A DNA stretch of 64,000 nucleotides from Paracoccus sp. S1E-3 (GTDB taxonomy: Bacteria > Pseudomonadota > Alphaproteobacteria > Rhodobacterales > Rhodobacteraceae), in assembly GCF_013868135.1 (NCBI RefSeq), contig NZ_JACEMU010000004.1, forward strand, positions 1,302,001 to 1,366,000, written 5' to 3'. The stretch's first letter is position 1. Each line of letters starts with the position of its first letter. Below the pieces are notes generated by a model, which saw only the letters and a program-made list of their open reading frames with translations, had not been told where the DNA came from and did not search any database. Shown piece by piece: positions 9,244 to 18,074 of the stretch. Position numbers and translations under genes: made by a program.

Positions 9244-11082
9244 TCATTCCGCAGCCAGCGGCGCGTCGGCGCGACCACCGTCGGGATCGTAAATCGGCAG
9301 TGCCATCTCGAACACGGCGCCAGGGCCGTCCTCGGCGTTATGCGCGGTCAGTCGACCGCCGAAATCTGCGACGATACCGGATGATATCGCCAGCCCCAGG
9401 CCGGTGCCCTCGCCGGGCTTCTTGGTGGTGAAGAACGGTTCGAAGAGTTTGTCCAGATCGCTGACACCCGGTCCGTTGTCACGTACTGTCACAACGGCTT
9501 GAGCGCCGGTTTCGATCCCGATCTCGATCCGTGGGTCTTTCACCGTCTTCGTGGCATCGATCGCGTTGCGCAGCAGGTTGATCAGCACCTGCTCCAGCCG
9601 GATACGGTCACAATAGACCATGACGGGCTTGCGGGGCAGGTTGCGAATGATGCGCACGGGGCGGGCGCGCAGCTGCGGCTCCATCATGGTCAGGGCGCTG
9701 GACAGGGCGGCGCGCAGGTCCACCGGCTCGAACGCCTCGCCACCCTTGCGGGCATAGGATTTCAGCTGCCGGGTGATGCTGCCCATGCGGTCGACCAGGT
9801 CGTCGATGCGCTGGAAGCTGGACAGCGCCTCGTCCGAGCGGCCCCGATCCAGCAGCAGCCGCGCCCCCGCCAGATAGGTCTTCATCGCCGCCAGCGGCTG
9901 ATTCAACTCGTGGCTGACACCAGCCGACATTTCGCCCAAGGCGGCCAGTTTCGAGGATTGCTGCACCGTCTGCTCGGCCACGCGCAATTCGCGCTGCACC
10001 CGCTCGCGCTCGGCGATCTCGCGGGTCAGGCGAGCATTCAGCGCCCGCAGGTCCGCCGATTCGCGCATATAGGCGACGGTGCGGCGCTGCGCCCGGCGCG
10101 ACAGCACATAGAAAACAGCCGCGGCCAGCACGGCGAACACCGTGGCCTCCATAGCGAGGACGGCGAAGACCCGTTCGCGGATGGATTCGTAGGTGGTGAA
10201 ATTGTACATCCGCCAGCCCCGGAAGGGGATGCGGGTCTCGGTCTGCATCACCGCGCGGCCCTTGACCCAGGCATCGGCGGGGGTGTTCGACCAGTCGGTG
10301 GTGACCTGGAAGGCGCGCTCGATCGCCGAGGGCGCGGGCCGGATCGCCAGCGCCTCGTCCAGAGGCAGGCTGCGCCAGCGTCCTTCAGTGGTCAGGATCA
10401 CCTGGCCCGTGGAATCGGTCACGGCGACCGCGTCGCTGATGCCCGCCCAGCTCTGCTCCAGCCGGGTCAGGTCGGTGCCGACCACGATCACGCCCAAGGT
10501 GCGGGTGCTGTCGGCGATGACGCGGGAATAGACAAATTCGAAGCCGCCATGCTCCGACGGCGCGACGGTGAACACCGTGTCGCGCGCCCGCATGGCGTCG
10601 ACGAAATAGGGCGCGCCAACGTAATTCGTGCCCAGAAGCTGGCGATCGGTCGCCGCCACCGTGCGCCCCGAGGCATCGAGCAGCCGGATCGAGGCCGCGC
10701 CGATATCCTTCTGCGCCGTGATGAGCCGCGCCGAGGTAGTGGCGAAATCGCCTGAAGACAGCGCCGAGATCAGCGCCGGATCCCGCGCCAGCATCATCGG
10801 CACGACCGAATTGCGCTGCAGTTCGGACTGCAGCTGCCCGGAATAAAGCGTGGCGCGCAGTTCGGCCCGGACGCGGGTGTTTTCGGAAAACCGCTCTGAC
10901 AGCCAGGTATTGGTGGCCCATAGCACCACCCCTGCCAGCACAAGCAGCGCGACGAGGGCCGCGCGCAGCACCCACAGGTTGACGGCCTTGTCGCCATCAA
11001 CCGAGCGGACCGCGTGTGCGGGCCGGTCGTCTTCGGGTGTGATCAGGTTCAAATGCCGGTTTCCGCTGCGATTGCCGATCAC
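9244..11082 (-). CDS. dctB: Sensor histidine kinase DctB
   Basis: A 612-residue inner-membrane kinase of the DctB type, which senses C4-dicarboxylates in the periplasm and phosphorylates the DctD-like regulator 16 bases downstream. A first membrane segment lies at residues about 38-62 and a periplasmic double-Cache sensor fills about 65-300. A second membrane segment at about 305-330 is followed by a coiled coil. The phospho-acceptor histidine is His391 in VSHELNQPLAAMK. The ATPase domain shows the N box LINLLRNAIDA, the G1 box DNGPGV and the G2 box GTGLGLAIS. No dctPQM transporter lies in this window. Confidence 0.9.
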   Translation of the reverse strand: MIGNRSGNRHLNLITPEDDRPAHAVRSVDGDKAVNLWVLRAALVALLVLAGVVLWATNTWLSERFSENTRVRAELRATLYSGQLQSELQRNSVVPMMLARDPALISALSSGDFATTSARLITAQKDIGAASIRLLDASGRTVAATDRQLLGTNYVGAPYFVDAMRARDTVFTVAPSEHGGFEFVYSRVIADSTRTLGVIVVGTDLTRLEQSWAGISDAVAVTDSTGQVILTTEGRWRSLPLDEALAIRPAPSAIERAFQVTTDWSNTPADAWVKGRAVMQTETRIPFRGWRMYNFTTYESIRERVFAVLAMEATVFAVLAAAVFYVLSRRAQRRTVAYMRESADLRALNARLTREIAERERVQRELRVAEQTVQQSSKLAALGEMSAGVSHELNQPLAAMKTYLAGARLLLDRGRSDEALSSFQRIDDLVDRMGSITRQLKSYARKGGEAFEPVDLRAALSSALTMMEPQLRARPVRIIRNLPRKPVMVYCDRIRLEQVLINLLRNAIDATKTVKDPRIEIGIETGAQAVVTVRDNGPGVSDLDKLFEPFFTTKKPGEGTGLGLAISSGIVADFGGRLTAHNAEDGPGAVFEMALPIYDPDGGRADAPLAAE

Positions 11083-11125
11083 GCCAATCTAGGCAAGCCC
11101 CGGCCTTCTGCCAAGGCGCGCGTCG

Positions 11126-11794
11126 TCACGCCGCAAGCAGCGCGCCGGCGAGAGCAGCGAACATGGCCTTGCCATCGGTGCCGCCATGGGCCGGGTCGAT
11201 GGCGCGTTCGGGATGGGGCATCATCCCCAGCACGCGACGGTTTTCCGACAGCACGCCGGCGATATCCGCGACCGAGCCGTTGATTGCCGGCGCATAGCGG
11301 AAGGCGATGCGGTCCTGCGCCTGCAGCGCGGCCAGCCCCTCGGGGTCGATCTGGTAATTGCCGTCATGATGGGCGACGGGGATCTGCAGAATCTGACCGA
11401 CGCTGTAGCCGCTGGTGAAGGCGCTGTCGGCGCTGACGACTTCCAGTGCCACCGGCTTGGCGATGAAGGTCAGGCCGGCATTGCGCATCAGCGCGCCGGG
11501 CAGCAGCCCAAGCTCGGTCAGCACCTGAAAGCCGTTGCAGACCCCCAGCACGAAGCCGCCGCGCTCGGCATGGGCACGGAGGGCACGGGCGATGGGGGAT
11601 TGGGCGGCAATGGCGCCGCAGCGCAGATAGTCCCCGAAGGAAAAGCCGCCCGGCACCGCGACCAGATCGGTGCCCGCCGGCAGGGCGTCGTCCTTGTGCC
11701 AGACCTGTGTGACCTCGGCCCCCGCGTCTCGCAGCGCCACGCGCAGGTCGCGGTCGCAATTCGATCCGGGGAAGGTGATGACGGCGGCTTTCAT
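11126..11794 (-). CDS. purQ: Phosphoribosylformylglycinamidine synthase subunit PurQ
   Basis: A 222-residue class I glutamine amidotransferase that supplies ammonia to PurL in the fourth step of purine synthesis, working with PurS. The N-terminus carries [11 protein letters not shown], the nucleophile cysteine sits in GVCNGFQ, and the His/Glu pair is in [11 protein letters not shown] near the C-terminus. In many Rhodobacteraceae I expect purQ right after purS; here purS lies about 18 kb away on the other strand. Confidence 0.95.
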   Translation of the reverse strand: MKAAVITFPGSNCDRDLRVALRDAGAEVTQVWHKDDALPAGTDLVAVPGGFSFGDYLRCGAIAAQSPIARALRAHAERGGFVLGVCNGFQVLTELGLLPGALMRNAGLTFIAKPVALEVVSADSAFTSGYSVGQILQIPVAHHDGNYQIDPEGLAALQAQDRIAFRYAPAINGSVADIAGVLSENRRVLGMMPHPERAIDPAHGGTDGKAMFAALAGALLAA

Positions 11795-11855
11795 GGCACG
11801 GGCTCCGGTCCGGTTGGGATGGGGGTCAGATAGCCCTTGTCGGACGGTAAAGAAA

Positions 11856-11910
11856 GGGGGGCGCTGCCCCCGTCCTGCGGACTCCCCCGGGATATTTGGG
11901 CCAGAATGAA
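11856..11910. repeat. Dispersed intergenic repeat, copy A
   Basis: The stretch begins with a small GC hairpin (GGGGGC with GCCCCC), then CGTCCTGCGGACTCCCCC, GGATATTT-like GGGATATTT and GGCCAGAATGAAA. An almost identical unit lies inverted at 19194-19255, which marks it as a dispersed repeat. It sits between purQ and icd directly beside the icd terminator. Confidence 0.8.
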
Positions 11911-11911
11911 A

Positions 11912-11937
11912 AAAGCCGGGCGGTGAGGCCCGGCTTT
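11912..11937 (-). terminator. Rho-independent terminator of icd
   Basis: A 10-base stem AAAGCCGGGC (11912-11921) pairs with 11928-11937 around a 6-base loop, 11 bases after the icd stop. On the minus strand it is followed by a run of T. Confidence 0.85.
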
Positions 11938-11947
11938 CGTCCGTGGA

Positions 11948-13159
11948 TCAGGCGAGCGCCTTGTTCAGATATTCGTCGACCTTTTCCAGATAGCCCATCG
12001 TCGACAGCCATTTCTGTTCCGGGCCGACCAGCAGGGCGAGGTCCTTGGTCATATAGCCGTCCTCGACCGCCTGCACCGTCACGCGTTCCAGCGTCTGCGC
12101 GAAGTTCATCAGCGCTTCGTTATTGTCCAGTTTGGCGCGATGCTTCAGGCCGCCGGTCCAGGCATAGATAGAGGCGATGGAGTTGGTCGACGTCTCCTTG
12201 CCCTTCTGATACTCGCGGTAGTGGCGGGTGACGGTGCCGTGGGCGGCCTCGGCCTCGACGGTCTTGCCATCGGGGGTCATCAGCACCGAGGTCATCAGCC
12301 CGAGCGAGCCGAAACCCTGGGCCACCGTATCCGACTGCACATCGCCGTCATAGTTCTTGCAGGCCCAGACATAGCCGCCGTTCCATTTCAGCGACGATGC
12401 CACCATGTCGTCGATCAGGCGGTGTTCATAGGTCAGGCCGGCCTTCTTGAACCGGTCGGCAAATTCTTCGTCGAAGATCTGCTGGAACAGATCCTTGAAA
12501 CGGCCGTCATAGGCTTTCAGGATGGTGTTCTTGGTCGACAGATAGAGCGGATAGTTGCGCTGCAGCGCATAGTTCATCGAGGCGCGGGCGAAGTCGCGGA
12601 TCGAATCGTCGAGGTTATACATCGCCATGGCGACACCGGCGCCGGGGGCCTGAAAGACCTCGTGTTCGATGGTCTGGCCGTCGTCGCCGACGAATTTGAT
12701 CGACAGCTTGCCGGTGCCGGGGAAGCGGAAATCGGTGGCCTTGTACTGGTCACCGAAGGCATGGCGGCCGACGATGATCGGCTTGGTCCAGTGCGGGACC
12801 AGACGCGGCACGTTTCGGGCGATGATCGGCTCGCGGAAGATCACCCCGCCGAGGATGTTGCGGATCGTTCCGTTGGGCGATTTCCACATCTTCTTCAGGC
12901 CGAATTCCTCGACGCGGGCCTCGTCGGGGGTGATGGTCGCGCATTTCACGCCGACGCCGTATTGCTTGATCGCATTGGCCGCGTCGATGGTGATCTGGTC
13001 TTCGGTGCGGTCACGCTCCTCGATGCCGAGGTCGTAATATTTCAGGTCGATGTCGAGGTAAGGCAGGATCAGCTTTTTCTTGATGAATTCCCAGATGATC
13101 CGGGTCATCTCGTCGCCGTCGAGCTCGACGACCGGGTTGTCTACCTTGATCTTCGACAT
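11948..13159 (-). CDS. icd: NADP-dependent isocitrate dehydrogenase
   Basis: A 403-residue TCA-cycle enzyme that oxidises isocitrate to 2-oxoglutarate with NADP+. It belongs to the homodimeric, eukaryote-like type rather than the E. coli type: the N-terminus reads [20 protein letters not shown] and the middle [20 protein letters not shown]. Length matches the family. The C-terminal half carries [19 protein letters not shown], a cofactor-binding region. The gene stands alone with its own terminator. Confidence 0.97.
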   Translation of the reverse strand: MSKIKVDNPVVELDGDEMTRIIWEFIKKKLILPYLDIDLKYYDLGIEERDRTEDQITIDAANAIKQYGVGVKCATITPDEARVEEFGLKKMWKSPNGTIRNILGGVIFREPIIARNVPRLVPHWTKPIIVGRHAFGDQYKATDFRFPGTGKLSIKFVGDDGQTIEHEVFQAPGAGVAMAMYNLDDSIRDFARASMNYALQRNYPLYLSTKNTILKAYDGRFKDLFQQIFDEEFADRFKKAGLTYEHRLIDDMVASSLKWNGGYVWACKNYDGDVQSDTVAQGFGSLGLMTSVLMTPDGKTVEAEAAHGTVTRHYREYQKGKETSTNSIASIYAWTGGLKHRAKLDNNEALMNFAQTLERVTVQAVEDGYMTKDLALLVGPEQKWLSTMGYLEKVDEYLNKALA

Positions 13160-13452
13160 GGGGCATCCCTTCAGTTGGATTTCGATTTGGCGGCGGTATA
13201 GCTGCTATCGCTAGGGAAAGGAAGGCGGTATGCCATCGCATACTGCCGCCGCCCGCCACCTTTCCCGATCTTGCATCCTGTTCGTGACCGGCCCGCACAG
13301 CGCCTCGAAGACCGAAGGGGGGCGGACCATTCGGATCCGTGCCCCTGACCTTCGCCGAGGGTCTCGGGGCGCCGTTGTCGCAGCGCAGGATCTGGACCGC
13401 GGTCGCCCGATACCTGACAGCCCGCTGATCGGCGGAGAGTCGGCATCTGCGG

Positions 13453-14046
13453 TCAGGCGAGGCCGAAGAAGGCGCGGACGCGGCAATGCAGTTCGTCCCA
13501 GACCGCGGGCAAGCCGCGTGCCACCTTCTCACCGACGCGGCTGACGATATTGTCGTAGGTGACGCCGTATTTCACCCAGCCCGCGCCGTCAGAGGTGAGG
13601 TTCTGGACCAGCGGCTGCGTGCGGTCGAGCGATTTGGCGAAGACGGCGTCGGGGGTCCGGTTGGCTTCGAATTCCTGCCAGAGGGCCAGGAATTCCGCTG
13701 CCTGAGCGGGCGGCAGCAGCCCGAAGATGCGGCGCGCGGCCTCAGCCTCGGCCTGCTGGATCTCGGGCGAGTCATGGGCCTGACCGCCGGCCGAGTGCAG
13801 CGGAACATCGCCCACGTCGATTTCCACCAGATCATGCAGGATCAGCATCCGGATGACGCGGCCGATATCCACCCCCGGCCCCGCCTGCCCGGCCAGAACC
13901 ATCGCGTAAAGCGTCAGATGCCAGCTATGTTCGGCGCTGTTTTCCTGCCGCGACAGATCGTTCAGCGTATTGGCCCGGTCGACCGATTTCAGCTTGTCCG
14001 CCTCGGCCAGAAAAGCCAGTTGCGCGTCGAGATCGGGCTGGGGCAT
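13453..14046 (-). CDS. HD-domain phosphohydrolase, YfbR-like
   Basis: A 197-residue soluble protein of the HD superfamily close to 5'-deoxynucleotidases of the YfbR type. The metal ligands are visible in ENSAEHSWHLTLYA, in the HD pair of LILHDLVEIDVGDV and in the later Asp of FAKSLDRTQPLVQN. The likely reaction is dephosphorylation of nucleoside monophosphates. I place the start at 14046 because AAAGGAGA lies 7 bases upstream; a GTG 18 bases earlier lies before this ribosome site. Substrate is inferred. Confidence 0.8.
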   Translation of the reverse strand: MPQPDLDAQLAFLAEADKLKSVDRANTLNDLSRQENSAEHSWHLTLYAMVLAGQAGPGVDIGRVIRMLILHDLVEIDVGDVPLHSAGGQAHDSPEIQQAEAEAARRIFGLLPPAQAAEFLALWQEFEANRTPDAVFAKSLDRTQPLVQNLTSDGAGWVKYGVTYDNIVSRVGEKVARGLPAVWDELHCRVRAFFGLA

Positions 14047-14173
14047 CGGCGGTCTCCTTTGCACCGGCTGTTAGCCTGCGCGGGCGCGGATCGCCAGCGC
14101 GGTTTTAACCTTCCGGTCCGCGCGCCAAACGGAAGGGGGCCTGCTGGCCCCCTTCTGCCGCCCTGTGAAAGGG

Positions 14174-14385
14174 TCAGCCGTGGTCGCCGCCCGGATCACC
14201 ACCCCCGTGATCGCCACCCCCGTGGTCCCCACCGCCGGGATCGTCACCGCCATGATCGCCACCACCCGGATCACCGCCGCCATGGTCACCGCCGCCATGG
14301 TCACCGCCACCATGGTCTCCACCGCCGGGATCGCCGCCGCCATGGTCACCGCCGCCATGGTCTCCACCGCCGTGGTCGCCGCCTT
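14174..14385. repeat. 15-base tandem repeats encoding the Gly/Asp/His pentapeptides
   Basis: About 13 imperfect copies of a 15-base unit based on GGTCACCGCCGCCAT (plus strand) are in register with the minus-strand coding frame. Copies differ mainly at third codon positions and at the CAC/CCG codon that switches His to Pro. Confidence 0.8.
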
Positions 14386-14677
14386 CACGGCCCTTCTTGC
14401 CCTTGTCGCGATCCCGATCCCGGTCACGTTTGCCGCGATCTCCGGCCTTGCCTTCCCTGTTGGGGCGACGCCCCTCGCGGGCTTCGCGATCGCCCTGGGC
14501 ACGATCACGATCGGCAATGACGATCTCTCCGTCTCCGCCGACCGAAAGCTCGATCTGGGCGTGTCCGGCATCCAACCGAGCTTTCCCGACCTGATTGCTG
14601 GAAACACTTGCCCCCGCCGGCATCGCCAGTACGGCGAGCGCGACAGCAGCTGGTGCGGCACTTGGTATCCTACGCAT
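14174..14677 (-). CDS. Secreted protein with GGDHG/GGDPG pentapeptide repeats
   Basis: A 167-residue protein of unknown function. Residues 1-23 form a signal peptide ending at MPAGASVSS. A short folded-looking stretch (about 25-58) contains AQIELSVGGDGEIVIADRD. A highly charged Arg/Asp/Lys linker follows (about 60-98), then about 70 residues of five-residue repeats in which Gly-Gly-Asp-His-Gly and Gly-Gly-Asp-Pro-Gly alternate. The regular histidines and aspartates could bind metal ions, which is a guess. Opposite frames here are open only because of the repeat. Confidence 0.6.
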   Translation of the reverse strand: MRRIPSAAPAAVALAVLAMPAGASVSSNQVGKARLDAGHAQIELSVGGDGEIVIADRDRAQGDREAREGRRPNREGKAGDRGKRDRDRDRDKGKKGREGGDHGGGDHGGGDHGGGDPGGGDHGGGDHGGGDHGGGDPGGGDHGGDDPGGGDHGGGDHGGGDPGGDHG

Positions 14678-14959
14678 GTCTCCCCCCTTTCACCGCCGGC
14701 AGATTTGTCGACGGCCTCCAAGGAAAAGGATATGATTTTCTTTGAATTTTCTCAAAACAAATCGCATTACAGCGATTTAGAGGGAAATTTTTCCGGGAAT
14801 GTCCAATGTGGGCGGATTTTCGCCAAACGATCGGCGGATTTTCGCACATCAATTCCGGACAGGCTTCGCCGCGACGGCCAACCACGCGATCCAAGCAAAC
14901 CGCACATACAAGACAAGGGAGATCGCGCGCGCCCTCCCTCATCTCGTGGTTGCGCGATC

Positions 14960-15256
14960 TCAGCCGCCCGGTGCCGGCGCCGGGGTCGCGCCGCCTTGCG
15001 CCGGCTGCGCATCCGCTGCCGCCGCCGAAACGACCTGCCCGGTGCTCGCGTCGTGGACAATCACCACCTCGACGCCTTCGGCATCGGTCGCGGTAGTGGC
15101 GATATGGCCGTCCACCTCGGGCGAGACCCGGATATCGGTATAGCCCTGCCCTTCCAGCGACTGGGTCACCTGCTCGGCCGTCACCTGCGCCAGCGCCGGC
15201 ATCGAGATCAACGCCAGCGCCGCGGCAAACGTCGTGGTTCGGGAAATCTTGGTCAT
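14960..15256 (-). CDS. Small secreted PepSY-like protein
   Basis: A 98-residue protein with a signal peptide (FAAALALISMPALAQ) followed by a single domain of about 60 residues reading VTAEQVTQSLEGQGYTDI and VVIVHDASTGQVV, which resembles PepSY-type periplasmic inhibitors/binding domains. The tail is Ala/Pro/Gln-rich. The start at 15256 has a clear GGAGG 6 bases upstream; the frame upstream of it is not protein-like. Function is unknown. Small proteins of this kind are common in Paracoccus envelopes. Confidence 0.75.
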   Translation of the reverse strand: MTKISRTTTFAAALALISMPALAQVTAEQVTQSLEGQGYTDIRVSPEVDGHIATTATDAEGVEVVIVHDASTGQVVSAAAADAQPAQGGATPAPAPGG

Positions 15257-15492
15257 GGCATCCTCCGCCTTGGCGAACCCGCCACGGGTCCGCTTCAGGT
15301 CGGAAGGAAACGCGCGGCCGCAGCACGGACAAGCCAACCGATGGCAACCGCGGCAAATTCGGCATGTTGCAGCCACCCGGACCCCTGCGGGTCGGCGGGG
15401 CCTTGCCCGCCAAGACCCGGTCGGCCGAGGGCGCCGAAATCGGCAAGCCTCCGCCCGGACCGGCACCTGCTGGGCGCCGGTCCCGCGTCAGG

Positions 15493-16152
15493 TCAGCGCG
15501 TCCCCTCGGTCAGGCGCCGGCGCACATAGGTCTGCACCTTCTCGATCATCGGGTTCATATGCACCTCGTCGTCGCGGAAGAAGTGGTCCGCGCCCTCGAT
15601 CACGTCATGGCTGATGGTGATACCTTTCTGCTCGCGCAGTTTCGACACCAACCCCTCGGTATCCTTCGGGGGCGCCACACGGTCGGCCGAGCCGTTGATG
15701 ATCAGCCCCGAGGCCGGGCACGGCGCAAGGAAGCTGAAATCATAGATATTGGCCTGTGGCGAGACGCTGATGAAGCCGGTGATTTCGGGACGCCGCATCA
15801 GCAGCTGCATGCCGATCCAGGCACCAAAGCTGAACCCCGCCACCCAGCAATGCTTGGAGTTGGGATTCATCGCCTGCAGATAATCCAGCGCGGCCGCCGC
15901 GTCCGACAACTCGCCGACGCCCTGGTCGAACTCTCCCTGGCTCCGGCCTACGCCGCGGAAGTTGAACCGCATCACCGTGAAGCCGATCTTGTGGAATGCG
16001 TAATGCAGGTTATAGACGACGCGATTGTTCATCGTGCCGCCATATTGGGGATGAGGATGCAGGATGATCGCAATCGGCGCATCGGGTTTGGCTTGGGCGT
16101 GATAGCGCCCTTCGAGACGGCCATCGGGGCCGGCAAAGATCAGTTCGGGCAT
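15493..16152 (-). CDS. Alpha/beta hydrolase
   Basis: A 219-residue soluble hydrolase. The oxyanion region is HPHPQYGGTMNN and the nucleophile elbow is VAGFSFGAW (Gly-Phe-Ser-Phe-Gly). The acid is probably in INGSADRVAPP and the histidine in IEGADHFFRD. It belongs to the small-hydrolase family near dienelactone hydrolases; the substrate is unknown. The start at 16152 (MPELIFAG) follows a GGATCC-type weak ribosome site and matches the family N-terminus. It is transcribed away from the Rrf2 regulator at 16346. Confidence 0.85.
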   Translation of the reverse strand: MPELIFAGPDGRLEGRYHAQAKPDAPIAIILHPHPQYGGTMNNRVVYNLHYAFHKIGFTVMRFNFRGVGRSQGEFDQGVGELSDAAAALDYLQAMNPNSKHCWVAGFSFGAWIGMQLLMRRPEITGFISVSPQANIYDFSFLAPCPASGLIINGSADRVAPPKDTEGLVSKLREQKGITISHDVIEGADHFFRDDEVHMNPMIEKVQTYVRRRLTEGTR

Positions 16153-16345
16153 GGGATCCTTCGCGAAACGGTTTTCTTGACGCAAGCAGGGGCGACAACT
16201 ATTCCAAGCCCAGAAGATGTGGACCGGGAACGGCCTGCGCAAGGGCTGCCGGGACGGGGGGAGTTAGCCCAAGCCCCGCGCGCTCGTCAACATTTCAAGG
16301 CGGCCTGATTTCCGGGCGCCGGTTACTGGGGCGAAGGATTATCGC

Positions 16346-16810
16346 ATGAAGCTTTCCACCAAGGGCCGCTACGGCATGGTGGCACTGGTCGATCTGGCGT
16401 TGCAGCCGGCCAATACGCTGACCTCGCTGGCCGACATCGCCGAACGGCAGGACGTGTCGCTGCCCTATCTCGAACAGCTTTTCGTGCGGCTGCGCCGGGC
16501 GGGGCTGGTCGAATCCGCGCGCGGCCCCGGCGGCGGCTACAAGCTGTCACGCCCGGCCACCGAGATCCGGGTGTCGGAAATCCTGTCCGCCGTCGATGAA
16601 ACCGTCAGCGCCCTGCATCTGGGCGCGGGGGTGTCGGGGGGCGTGTCGGGCTCGCGCGCGCAGACGCTTTCGAACCGACTGTGGCAAAGCCTGTCGGCTC
16701 ATGTCTATGTGTTTCTGCACAACGCCACGCTGGCCGATGTCGCCCATAACCGTCTGCTGCCCTGCCCGGCGGTCCCCGATCTCCTCTCGGTCGTGGACGA
16801 TCAGTCCTGA
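16346..16810 (+). CDS. Rrf2/IscR-type transcriptional regulator without the cysteine cluster
   Basis: A 154-residue winged-helix regulator. The N-terminus MKLSTKGRYGMVALVDLA and the segment VSLPYLEQLFVRLRRAGLVES are typical of IscR. The canonical three cysteines between about residues 90 and 106 are absent: the region reads ALHLGAGVSGGVSGSRAQ. The only cysteine is Cys140. R. sphaeroides IscR is known to have lost the canonical ligands and to keep a single cysteine, so this may be its orthologue. The suf genes that I would expect downstream are missing; fpr follows after 228 bases. Confidence 0.8.
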   Translation: MKLSTKGRYGMVALVDLALQPANTLTSLADIAERQDVSLPYLEQLFVRLRRAGLVESARGPGGGYKLSRPATEIRVSEILSAVDETVSALHLGAGVSGGVSGSRAQTLSNRLWQSLSAHVYVFLHNATLADVAHNRLLPCPAVPDLLSVVDDQS

Positions 16811-17038
16811 TCGGCACCGACCAGCACCGACGCTGACCGCAGCAACCAGACCAACATGGAATACAGTTCTACCCAAAAGGGGTGCTACGCGGAAACATCC
16901 TTATCCACCCCACACCCCTGCCACAAATGCGGAAATTGTTCTAAATCTAACGCGAGAATCGCCCCCTCGGGACAATTTGCCGCCCCGCATGGGCTTCACC
17001 GACGCGCCGCATTGGCCTAGAGCATTGCAGGAATTCTG

Positions 17039-17887
17039 ATGACACTGGATCTCGCCGTGACCGACACCCAAGCCCAACCGAACCGCGACAAGCCCACCCT
17101 GCCCGATGCGCAGACGGTGACGGCGGTGAAGCATTGGACCGACCGGCTGTTTTCCTTCCGGGTGACGCGTCCGGCCAGTCTGCGCTTCCGCTCGGGCGAA
17201 TTCGTGATGATCGGGCTGCCCGGCGATAACGGCAAGCCGATCCTGCGCGCCTATTCCATCGCCTCGCCCAATTGGGATGACGAACTGGAATTCTATTCGA
17301 TCAAGGTGCCGGATGGCCCGCTGACCTCGAAACTGCAGCATATCAAGGAAGGCGATCAGATCATCCTGCGCCCGAAACCCGTGGGCACGCTGGTGCTGGA
17401 CGCGCTGCTGCCCGGCAAGCGGTTGTGGTTTCTGGCCACCGGCACCGGGCTGGCGCCCTTCGCGTCACTGATGCGCGACCCCGAAACCTTCGAGCGCTTC
17501 GATCAGGTCATCATGATGCACACCTGCCGCGGCGCGGACGAGCTGACCTATGGCCGCGAGCTGGTCGAAAACCTGCGCAACGACCCCCTGCTGACCGAGA
17601 TGTTCGGCGCGGAATTCGCCGACCGGCTGCTCTATTACCCCACCACCACGCGCGAGGATTCGCCCCTGATGGGCCGGATCACCGACAACATGACCTCGGG
17701 CAAGGTCTTCGCCGATCTGGGCCTGCCGCCGATCAACCCCGAGGAAGACCGCGCCATGATCTGCGGCAGCCTGGCCTTCAACGTCGATGTGAAGGCGGTG
17801 CTGGAAGGCTTCGGTCTGCGCGAGGGCGCCAATTCCGAACCCCGCGAATTCGTGGTCGAAAAGGCCTTCGTCGGCGACGGCATCTGA
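17039..17887 (+). CDS. fpr: Ferredoxin-NADP+ reductase
   Basis: A 282-residue flavoenzyme that moves electrons between NADPH and ferredoxin or flavodoxin. The FAD site is visible in RAYSIASPN (Arg-x-Tyr-Ser), the NADP site in ATGTGLAPFASLMRD, and the C-terminus VVEKAFV resembles the bacterial subclass with a short extension. The ATG at 17039 is preceded by AGGAATTC. A link to iron-sulfur or oxidative stress control is suggested by the Rrf2 gene just upstream. Confidence 0.93.
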   Translation: MTLDLAVTDTQAQPNRDKPTLPDAQTVTAVKHWTDRLFSFRVTRPASLRFRSGEFVMIGLPGDNGKPILRAYSIASPNWDDELEFYSIKVPDGPLTSKLQHIKEGDQIILRPKPVGTLVLDALLPGKRLWFLATGTGLAPFASLMRDPETFERFDQVIMMHTCRGADELTYGRELVENLRNDPLLTEMFGAEFADRLLYYPTTTREDSPLMGRITDNMTSGKVFADLGLPPINPEEDRAMICGSLAFNVDVKAVLEGFGLREGANSEPREFVVEKAFVGDGI

Positions 17888-17921
17888 ACCTGCAGATCCG
17901 CCCGTTCGGCGGAGAAAGGCC

Positions 17922-17948
17922 GACCCGTCCGATCAGATCGGGCGGGTC
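17922..17948 (+). terminator. Terminator of fpr
   Basis: A 12-base stem with one G-T pair (17922-17933 with 17937-17948) and a 3-base loop lies 35 bases after the fpr stop. A T-run follows after a short interval (TTAACTTTTT). Confidence 0.7.
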
Positions 17949-18074
17949 TGTTAACTTTTTGCGCCCAAGCTGCTACCAGCCGCGGAAGATTTTTAACGAT
18001 TTTGCTCGCCTCCAGACCGGCACTCCGGCCGGAATCTCGGCAGGCCCGAGCGCTGTTTTCAGGATGGGACACCG

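Noticed and set aside
9499..10755. 418-codon plus-strand frame opposite dctB
   Set aside because: Shadow of the kinase gene; no ribosome site or recognisable domain.
14174..14385. Regular repeats resembling a CRISPR array
   Set aside because: The period is 15 bases with no spacers and it is in codon register with a secreted protein.
14165..15529. 454-codon plus-strand frame across the repeat protein and PepSY-like gene
   Set aside because: It has repetitive Thr/Ala/Met then Arg-rich content with no domain. The minus-strand genes have signal peptides, and the PepSY-like gene also has a clear ribosome site.
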